NCBI GenBank assembly: GCA_002110465.1
Contig: NEED01000049.1
Location: 186,001-250,000 of the forward strand
DNA: 64,000 nucleotides
Direction of reading: 5' to 3'
Source: an unicellular cyanobacterium SU2
GTDB taxonomy: Bacteria > Cyanobacteriota > Cyanobacteriia > Cyanobacteriales > Microcystaceae
Under the pieces are notes generated by a model. That model was not told the DNA's origin, ran no database searches, and saw only the letters and a list, made by a program, of their open reading frames with translations. The position numbers and the translations under genes are program-made. Of this stretch, positions 44,824 to 52,046 are shown one piece after another; within the stretch, counting starts at the first letter, position 1, and each line of letters opens with the position of its first letter.

Positions 44824-47268
44824 TTATATCTCATTACTGTCAGCATCTAAGACTTCTACCTCAACGTGAATCTCTTTATTTTTCAAATCTTCGGGAGTAA
44901 TTAAAGGCAATTGACGTTCATAAACTTGCATGGCTTGTAAACAACTATTAATTTCCTTAACTGCTTCATTATACACCTCAATTTTATCCTTAATTTTGCT
45001 TTGCAAATTAGCATTACGTTCAATCTTTTCTTGTGCCTCTTTTTCTAAAGTTTGCCCTAAATAATCTCGCGCTTGATCATATTGTTGTAAAATCATTTCG
45101 GCTTGTTGATCCGCCATTGGCAATAACTGAGTTTTCAAGGTTTGATTAATGGTTTGACGGAAGTTTTTACGGATAGTTGCTGAGACTTTGGGGTCAAAAT
45201 CTAACTTAAGTAATTGACGAATTGCTGGTTCAGCTTCTATCATACTGGTACAGTCATAAGCTTGAGACGTTTGCTGTAAGGTTTGACGGAATTGATAGAT
45301 AGAAAATGTCCCTTCATCATAGAATCTTGGACTCTCTCTGACATAGCGATCGCATTCAACTTTTGCCTCATTAACTAAAGCATGAATAAGATCTTTATTG
45401 ACTTGTTTTAATTTAGCTTCAATGCCACTATCATTTCCTAATAAACGATACAATTGACGGTAACATTCCAACTGTCTCACCCGATCTAATAGTCGTTGAT
45501 AGAAAGAATTAATCAACTGTTTAACCTCTTCAACTAAGACATCTTCTAACTTATTAGCGAGGTAATATAAAGCCTCAACTAAAATAGCAATTAAGGGAAC
45601 CGTTTGATTACGAGGATGACTTAATGCAGCGAAACGATGGGAATTTTTAACTGAAAAAGTTTGGAGTAATTCATCAAGACGATGAATCATTCTGGCTTGC
45701 AGTTTTTTAAAGTCTTGTTCAAAGGCTTCATCCGCATTAACAACTACTTCATTGACTTCATAGGCTATCTTATCTTTAAACTCAGTTCCCACGTCTTGTA
45801 ACTCATGATTAAGGCGCGTCAATTCCTGCGCTTTCATTGCTTCAATTTCTCTTGGTTGACTATCTAATTCTAGATAGTTATCTAAATAGTATTTGCGTAA
45901 TTTAATGCACAACGGTTGCAAATCATCTGCTAAGGTTGCAAACAGTTGAGGACGTTTTTCTTCAGTCAAATAACGGGTAATAGCTGTACGAAAATCCTCA
46001 ATTCCACTATCAGCAATTAATTGTTCAATCAGGGGATTTCCCCATTCACTCAAAATTCTGACATAATTTTCATTGGGCGTTTCATAACCATTCACTGAAA
46101 CCTTAAAATCTGTGCGGGTTAATTTTCCTGAATTGGCACAATAATTATTAAACTCGCTAACAAATTGAGGGGTTTCTTCTTCCCCTCCTATCTGCTTAAC
46201 GCTGTCAGAAAATAGGGTATCTAGTCCAAATCGATTTCCCCCATTAGTGTGTTTAATTTGACTGCCATAAAACCCTAATAAACCACTGGTTTTATGAACC
46301 CGTGAAGTATCTCTAAATTGGGATTGAATTAAACTATCAAGTCGTTGACGGAGTTGACCATTGTACCAAGTTTCATCAATACGGTTGAAGACATAAAAAA
46401 CGCGATCGCGGATTCCTAAATTAGCTCGCATTTTCTCTAATAATTCTGTTTCCTCTGTTGTCATATCTCCGGCGGATGCAGGTTTTAAAACACAAACCAC
46501 GGCGGAAGTATCGGGATGTTCAATTTTGTTATAAGTTAACTCCGCATCTTTTTTTACTGGGGCATCAATTCCAGGCATATCTACCAAAATATTCCCATCT
46601 TTTAGCAAAGGATGATGACAGTAATATTCTAATTTTTTGAGTACCGCACTATTACTTCCCCGACGAGCATAACTGGCTGCTTCTGCTAAATTAGAAAAGT
46701 TAAATTGCTCCATAGAATAAGGTTCTGATTTGACAGGATGGATGCGATCTCGGTTCTGAGTAAGCCCTTCCATCAATAACATCAATGCTTTGGCTTGTTT
46801 AGCCCGTTCAGACTTACTTTCTCCTCCTTCTTGTTCAATGATTTTATGACAATATTGAGTCAATAAGTTAATGACTTCAGGTTGATCAATATTGGCTGAA
46901 GATTCCAATCCTAAACGCTGACACAACGCTTGTGCTTGCTCTCTAATTTCTGCTTCACTAAGAAAAGTTAGAACCACCCTTTCACTATCAAGATCAGCAT
47001 AATTAATATAACATTCTGTTCCCGTAGCATGACCCTCTGCACTATAAAGTAATTCTCGTTCTAATAGAGCATTAATTAGCATTGATTTTCCTGCACTAAA
47101 CGCCCCTGCAAAAACAATTTCAAACTTAGGAGAAACGGCTTTTTTTAGAGAAGATTCTATTGTGGTGGTATCCTGTTGGGAACGAAGAGAGGGTTCTTGA
47201 TGCAACAGTTCTAGTAAACTATTAACATCAGTGGATAAATTTTGGCACTGGGGAATGAGTTCAGTCAT
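44824..47268 (-). CDS. Dynamin-like large GTPase
   Basis: An 814-residue protein. GTPase domain: P-loop FAGAFSAGKSMLINALLE (G55-S62), G2 Thr in ATGTECYINY, G3 ILVDMPGIDAP (230-233), G4 FYVFNRIDE (295-298). The remaining ~500 residues are mostly helical with coiled-coil segments, as in bacterial dynamin-like proteins. No membrane helix is obvious. These proteins bind and remodel membranes. It diverges from the vWA gene across a 320-bp gap and fits the 'distinct GTPase' of the tubulin-like system. Confidence 0.88.
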   Translation of the reverse strand: MTELIPQCQNLSTDVNSLLELLHQEPSLRSQQDTTTIESSLKKAVSPKFEIVFAGAFSAGKSMLINALLERELLYSAEGHATGTECYINYADLDSERVVLTFLSEAEIREQAQALCQRLGLESSANIDQPEVINLLTQYCHKIIEQEGGESKSERAKQAKALMLLMEGLTQNRDRIHPVKSEPYSMEQFNFSNLAEAASYARRGSNSAVLKKLEYYCHHPLLKDGNILVDMPGIDAPVKKDAELTYNKIEHPDTSAVVCVLKPASAGDMTTEETELLEKMRANLGIRDRVFYVFNRIDETWYNGQLRQRLDSLIQSQFRDTSRVHKTSGLLGFYGSQIKHTNGGNRFGLDTLFSDSVKQIGGEEETPQFVSEFNNYCANSGKLTRTDFKVSVNGYETPNENYVRILSEWGNPLIEQLIADSGIEDFRTAITRYLTEEKRPQLFATLADDLQPLCIKLRKYYLDNYLELDSQPREIEAMKAQELTRLNHELQDVGTEFKDKIAYEVNEVVVNADEAFEQDFKKLQARMIHRLDELLQTFSVKNSHRFAALSHPRNQTVPLIAILVEALYYLANKLEDVLVEEVKQLINSFYQRLLDRVRQLECYRQLYRLLGNDSGIEAKLKQVNKDLIHALVNEAKVECDRYVRESPRFYDEGTFSIYQFRQTLQQTSQAYDCTSMIEAEPAIRQLLKLDFDPKVSATIRKNFRQTINQTLKTQLLPMADQQAEMILQQYDQARDYLGQTLEKEAQEKIERNANLQSKIKDKIEVYNEAVKEINSCLQAMQVYERQLPLITPEDLKNKEIHVEVEVLDADSNEI

Positions 47269-47588
47269 GATTTAGGAAAATAGACGACTGTATCCAGTAT
47301 TCCCATGACTAATAAAAAAATTAACATAAGTATTCTTAAAAATTTTAAGCAGATAGGTGTGATTAAACATAAAATAGAAAAGTTAGTAGTAAGGGTTTGA
47401 GTATCGCGTGATAAAAAGTTTTCTTGGCCTAAAGGGAACCTACTACAAACTTACATGGTTAGATTTGATGATTCCATAATCATAAATTTAAAACCTGAAC
47501 CTGAATAATAGCTTCTTAGATAAGAATTTATCCTTAGACTATTATAAGTTACAATCAAAGTATTAAGAAAGAAGGTCAAAGATGTAGA
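47269..47588. promoter_or_regulatory. Divergent intergenic region of the tubulin locus
   Basis: A 320-bp spacer between dynamin and vWA genes that must carry both promoters. It also holds a copy of the AAAATAGAAAAGTTAGTAGTAAGGG repeat at about 47371. No operator is assigned. Confidence 0.5.
47371..47399 (+). repeat. Dispersed repeat, second copy
   Basis: Matches 30381-30412 in the same orientation (ATAGAAAAGTTAGTAGTAAG). Confidence 0.6.
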
Positions 47589-48704
47589 ATGACTTGTCCA
47601 ACGATTACACCAGGTCAACCCCTTAAAGACTGGCAAAAAAGAGCTTTAAATCTAGTTGCAAGATTAGATAGTGGAAGGGATTTAGTCTTTGCTATTGACT
47701 TAACCGATAGTGTTGGCTTAGACCCAGAAGCACGTATTAGATTAAATCAAATTATTGAAGATAGCTTGAAATCAGGAGATAGGGTTTATATTATTCCTTT
47801 TGCTAGTCAGGTTTATCCAGTTGAAACACCTATTAAATACACAGGGAAAAAAGAAGATATAGAAAAAATCATTGAAACTATTCCCTTAAAAGCTGATCAA
47901 AATCTAAAAAATTCAGATATTCAAAAAGCGGAATTATCGATTTATAAACAACTAGCACAACTTAATCAATGCAAATTAGTTGAAAATCAACCCATTAAAC
48001 CTCAATCTGTCATTTGGATAACTGATGCGCCCTTATTTACTGACCCTGGAATAACCTCAAATATATGGATAGAAACCCCTAAAATAAGTCCCTTTAGAAA
48101 TGCCAATTCTCAACCCAGTAAAGAGCGAAAAACATGGCTAGAAACTCTCCCTTTAAAACAGCGATCGCGTACCATTATCAACGAGAAAAATGAACCCTAC
48201 AAACTAACTATTGTTGATATTCCGCCAACGGTTCAAGAGTTTTGTACTCCTGTACCTGGAGGTCAAGAAACCTGTTTAGTAACCCCTTATATTATTAAAC
48301 AGCTATGGCTACCTACCTCTATATTAACCCTAGGTATCATTGCCCTAAGCATTTTTCTCAAAAATTGGTTATCATGGCAAAAAAAATGGCAGCTTCGGAT
48401 AGATTTTGAACCTCATAACTTAGATGAAGAGAAGCGGGTCAATCTAGCTAACAATAAACGTATTTATCTTGGAGGAGATGCGGCAGATTCTATTGAATTA
48501 CCTGACTCAGAACTTCGAGGCTACTTAGAACGTAAAAGAAATCGTTTATTTTTAGTTCCTCTGAAAGACACACCTTCCATTTCTTGGAAAGGAAAAGAAG
48601 TCACAAAAAAGACTCCATTAGTTAAGGAAAAAATTACCTTGACTATTCAAAATCAAAAACGAAAAACACAAGAAATTGAAATCAACATCAAAGTAAAAAA
48701 ATAG
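47589..48704 (+). CDS. vWA-like membrane protein
   Basis: A 371-residue protein. Residues ~30-190 form a vWA/Rossmann domain with the MIDAS sequence AIDLTDSVG (Asp37, Thr39, Ser41), GDRVYIIPFASQVYPV and VIWITDAP as the third metal loop. A membrane helix (LWLPTSILTLGIIALSIFL) follows. The cytoplasmic C-terminus has FHA-like beta pattern (KRIYLGGDAADSIELPDSEL, NRLFLVPLKDTPSISWKGK). Stop lies 16 bp before the tubulin-like start, so one operon. Fits the vWA partner of the tubulin-like membrane system. Confidence 0.78.
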   Translation: MTCPTITPGQPLKDWQKRALNLVARLDSGRDLVFAIDLTDSVGLDPEARIRLNQIIEDSLKSGDRVYIIPFASQVYPVETPIKYTGKKEDIEKIIETIPLKADQNLKNSDIQKAELSIYKQLAQLNQCKLVENQPIKPQSVIWITDAPLFTDPGITSNIWIETPKISPFRNANSQPSKERKTWLETLPLKQRSRTIINEKNEPYKLTIVDIPPTVQEFCTPVPGGQETCLVTPYIIKQLWLPTSILTLGIIALSIFLKNWLSWQKKWQLRIDFEPHNLDEEKRVNLANNKRIYLGGDAADSIELPDSELRGYLERKRNRLFLVPLKDTPSISWKGKEVTKKTPLVKEKITLTIQNQKRKTQEIEINIKVKK

Positions 48705-48720
48705 TGTTAAAAGTAAACAA

Positions 48721-51700
48721 ATGGTACAATTCAGCAACTCATCACAACAATTTCGAGGCATTAACCGAACAATTTGTATTGGATTAGGGGGAACGGGACT
48801 TGATATCCTCATGAGAATTCGGCGGTCAATTGTTAACCGTTATGGAGACTTAAATAACCTTCCTATTGTTAGTTTTATCCATATTGATACCGATAAATCT
48901 GCCTCTCAAGCGTCTAGTTTACGAACAGGAAACATTCATCATGGGGTTGATCTAAATTTACGGGAATCCGAGAAAGTTAGTACCACCATGAGTTCTATTG
49001 AAATAGAGAACTTTAAAACAGGATTAGAACGCCGTTCAAGCTATGATCGACAAGGACCTTATGACCATATTAGTTTATGGTTTCCTCCTCAATTATCAAA
49101 CAATATTAAAGCAATTGAAGATGGGGCTAAAGCCATTCGACCTGTGGGAAGATTGGCCTTTTTTCATAATTATCGCAAGATTAAAGCAGCCATAGATGGA
49201 GCCGAAAGACGTACTCGAGGCCATAGTGCTACCCTATTAAGATCGGGTTTAAGAGTTGATGAGAAACTCACTATTTTTGTCGTGGGTTCTCTTTGTGGTG
49301 GTACGGGGAGTGGAATGTTTCTTGATATGGCTTATAATCTGAGACGATATTATAGTAATCAAGGGGCGCAAATCGTCGGTTATTTAGTCATTGCCCCTAA
49401 TCTTTATACCTCTCCTGCTAACCCTAATCCAACTATTTTTGCTAACACTTATGCTGCCCTTAAAGAACTTAACTATTATACCACTTCTGGGACTAAATTT
49501 CAAGCTTGTTATGATCCACAAAACCTGGTCATAGTAGAAGAAGAAAGACCCCCGTTCGACTATGTTTATTTAGTATCTGAGCAAAACAATACTGGATATC
49601 AAATATTAGATAAACGCAAACTTTGTAATGTCATTGCTCACAAAATAGCCCTAGATTTTTCCGGAGAACTTGCCCCTGTTGTGAAAGGACAAAGGGACAA
49701 CTTTTCTCAACATCTAATTCAATTAGATGATTACCCTCGACCTAATGTTCAAAGATACCTGACTTTTGGTTTAGCTGCTATTTATTTTCCCCGTGATTTA
49801 ATTGTTCGTATTGCCCTAACTCGGATTAGTTTAAACTTAGTTACATTTTGGTTATATGGGTCTGGTCAAAGTCCTGATTCTCAACAATTACTCGAACAAT
49901 TTTTATTACAAGAACGTTGGCATTCTGATTTAGTTGTCAGGGATGGATTTACCAATCGTTTAGAGTCAATTCCTCAAGAAGTTAATAAAACTTTTAGTCA
50001 AACGTTGAGTAATTGGCGAACCAAATTAGAAAGCATTATTGATGATTGTCAAAGCAAAGATGACCGAGTTACTTTGCGCCAACAATTACCCAGGGAATTT
50101 AGAGATCAATTTCGTAAAACTCAACCAGGAGAAACGGAAACCACACGGGGAATTTGGCTCACTAAAATTCAACAAGCGCGGCCTCTAATTACAAAAGAAC
50201 TCAAAACAAATATTGATAATTTTATTGAAAGCTTACTGACCCCTAGCAGTAGTAATTTCTCGATTAAAAGTAGTCGAGACTGGTTAGATGCGCTGATTAC
50301 TGAACTTAATAGCTATCAACATAACCTAGAAGAAAAAATTCAAACCTTTGAAGGAATGAAAACCTTAGAAAATATTGAGAAAAAATGGCGAGATACAGAA
50401 CAAATCATCGAAGACATTGAGCAAAAATTTCAATTATTAGGGAATAAAAATCGTGAAATCCAAGGAGAAGCTAAAAGTGTTGTGCGAAAAATCAGTAATT
50501 TAATTAAACACAATTTTGATTTAATGGTAACACAAGAAGCTCTACAAATCGTTAAAGATTTACAACAATATATTCAAGAATGGTCAACTCAACTCGCTAG
50601 TTTTAGCCGTTTGATTGATACCCTGAAAAGTGATTATCAACGACAAGAAACCCAATGGAAGCAACTCGATATTGATGAAATGAGTGGGGAAGGGATTTTT
50701 GATGATCAAGATATCGAAAGTTGTTACAGTGAACTGCTTCCAGAAAATGAATATAAAGATCAATTAATCATCTTGAGTAAAGATATAACAGAAGCATCAG
50801 GACGGGGAAAATCTCTAATTAATTTTGTGGAACGGACAACTTTTGGTGCATCCTATATAGATCGTATTACTCAAGAACAAATACAACAAGATATTAATCT
50901 AACAGTTGACCGTTTATTTGGTTCTCGTAGCCTTAAGATTGTTAAGTCGGTTATTAAAAGATTTCTTGAAAATTATAGTTTTTTAGAGCGTTCTATTCGC
51001 TTAGAGAGTATTATAAAAGAAGCAGAATATCTTTTAAATATTAATTTGAATGATCCTTATTTCCGCGATAATCCTGCAAAAAAAACTCAAATAGTTGGCT
51101 TTAAAGATACAGATGAACCAGAAGTTAAAGACTTTAAAGAAATACTTTTACGAGATTTAAAGAATATTACTGATAACGTTATTAAACCTACCCAAGCAGA
51201 AGACGAGATTATAATTGTTACTGAATATGCTGCTTTTCCCCTCAGATTAATACAAGGGTTAACTGAAATGCAAAGACATTATTTTCGGGAAATTAATGTC
51301 AGTAATGCTTGTCTTCATAATGATCCACCTGAAAAGTTTATCGATATTATTCCTCCTGATGTTAGAACTTTGGAGAGATTAGAAGATATTTTTTATCCTT
51401 GTCTTGCGTTTGAACTACTAACAGAAAACCCTCAAAGTCAATATTTAGAATTTCAACATTATGATCAGAGTCGAGAGATTTACTATACAGCATCTTTGAG
51501 TCCTATTTGGAATCAAGCATTAGAAACTCTCCATCAACGGACTGACATGACTAATGCTTTACAAAAACTTCTTAAACAAGCAGAAGAAGAGATAGAAAAT
51601 AATCCCGAACGTTGGGAAATTTATTATCTTCCTAAATTACGAGAATTTGTTCAAAAAGTCGATCAACTTCCTATTGACGATCCCAATTACCCTTATAAAT

Positions 51701-52026
51701 CAACAGTAATTGGAACCCAAGGAAACCGTGAAAGTTTAGACAAACAAGGGGTTATAATCCGTTTTCAACGTCGCATGAGAGACAAAGTAAATACTTTACA
51801 ATCTGATCAAAAAAGTCTTAATACTCAACCTAAAAATCAAAAGGTATTAACCAGTGATCCTAATATTATTGATGCAGAAACTGAACCACCAAATCTTACA
51901 AAACAACCTCAAGTATCTTCAAATAATTTTATGGTAGAATTACAAAAATTGGCTAATTTATATCAGGATGGATTGCTGACTCAAGAAGAATTTCAAGCAG
52001 CTAAGAAAAAATTACTAGAGAATTAA
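48721..52026 (+). CDS. Tubulin/FtsZ-superfamily GTPase with SHOCT tail
   Basis: A 1101-residue protein. N-terminal nucleotide-binding loop: TICIGLGGTGLDILMRIRR. The tubulin signature is FVVGSLCGGTGSGMFLDMAY (GGTGSG at 193-198). The middle (~430-900) is helical and coiled-coil, much larger than in FtsZ. The last ~35 residues are a SHOCT motif (LQKLANLYQDGLLTQEEFQA). It likely forms filaments or rings at the membrane. It lies between vWA and MotA-like genes in one operon (16 and 20 bp gaps). Belongs to a tubulin-like family distinct from cell-division FtsZ. Confidence 0.85.
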   Translation: MVQFSNSSQQFRGINRTICIGLGGTGLDILMRIRRSIVNRYGDLNNLPIVSFIHIDTDKSASQASSLRTGNIHHGVDLNLRESEKVSTTMSSIEIENFKTGLERRSSYDRQGPYDHISLWFPPQLSNNIKAIEDGAKAIRPVGRLAFFHNYRKIKAAIDGAERRTRGHSATLLRSGLRVDEKLTIFVVGSLCGGTGSGMFLDMAYNLRRYYSNQGAQIVGYLVIAPNLYTSPANPNPTIFANTYAALKELNYYTTSGTKFQACYDPQNLVIVEEERPPFDYVYLVSEQNNTGYQILDKRKLCNVIAHKIALDFSGELAPVVKGQRDNFSQHLIQLDDYPRPNVQRYLTFGLAAIYFPRDLIVRIALTRISLNLVTFWLYGSGQSPDSQQLLEQFLLQERWHSDLVVRDGFTNRLESIPQEVNKTFSQTLSNWRTKLESIIDDCQSKDDRVTLRQQLPREFRDQFRKTQPGETETTRGIWLTKIQQARPLITKELKTNIDNFIESLLTPSSSNFSIKSSRDWLDALITELNSYQHNLEEKIQTFEGMKTLENIEKKWRDTEQIIEDIEQKFQLLGNKNREIQGEAKSVVRKISNLIKHNFDLMVTQEALQIVKDLQQYIQEWSTQLASFSRLIDTLKSDYQRQETQWKQLDIDEMSGEGIFDDQDIESCYSELLPENEYKDQLIILSKDITEASGRGKSLINFVERTTFGASYIDRITQEQIQQDINLTVDRLFGSRSLKIVKSVIKRFLENYSFLERSIRLESIIKEAEYLLNINLNDPYFRDNPAKKTQIVGFKDTDEPEVKDFKEILLRDLKNITDNVIKPTQAEDEIIIVTEYAAFPLRLIQGLTEMQRHYFREINVSNACLHNDPPEKFIDIIPPDVRTLERLEDIFYPCLAFELLTENPQSQYLEFQHYDQSREIYYTASLSPIWNQALETLHQRTDMTNALQKLLKQAEEEIENNPERWEIYYLPKLREFVQKVDQLPIDDPNYPYKSTVIGTQGNRESLDKQGVIIRFQRRMRDKVNTLQSDQKSLNTQPKNQKVLTSDPNIIDAETEPPNLTKQPQVSSNNFMVELQKLANLYQDGLLTQEEFQAAKKKLLEN

Positions 52027-52046
52027 TTAATTAGGAATATTGAATC

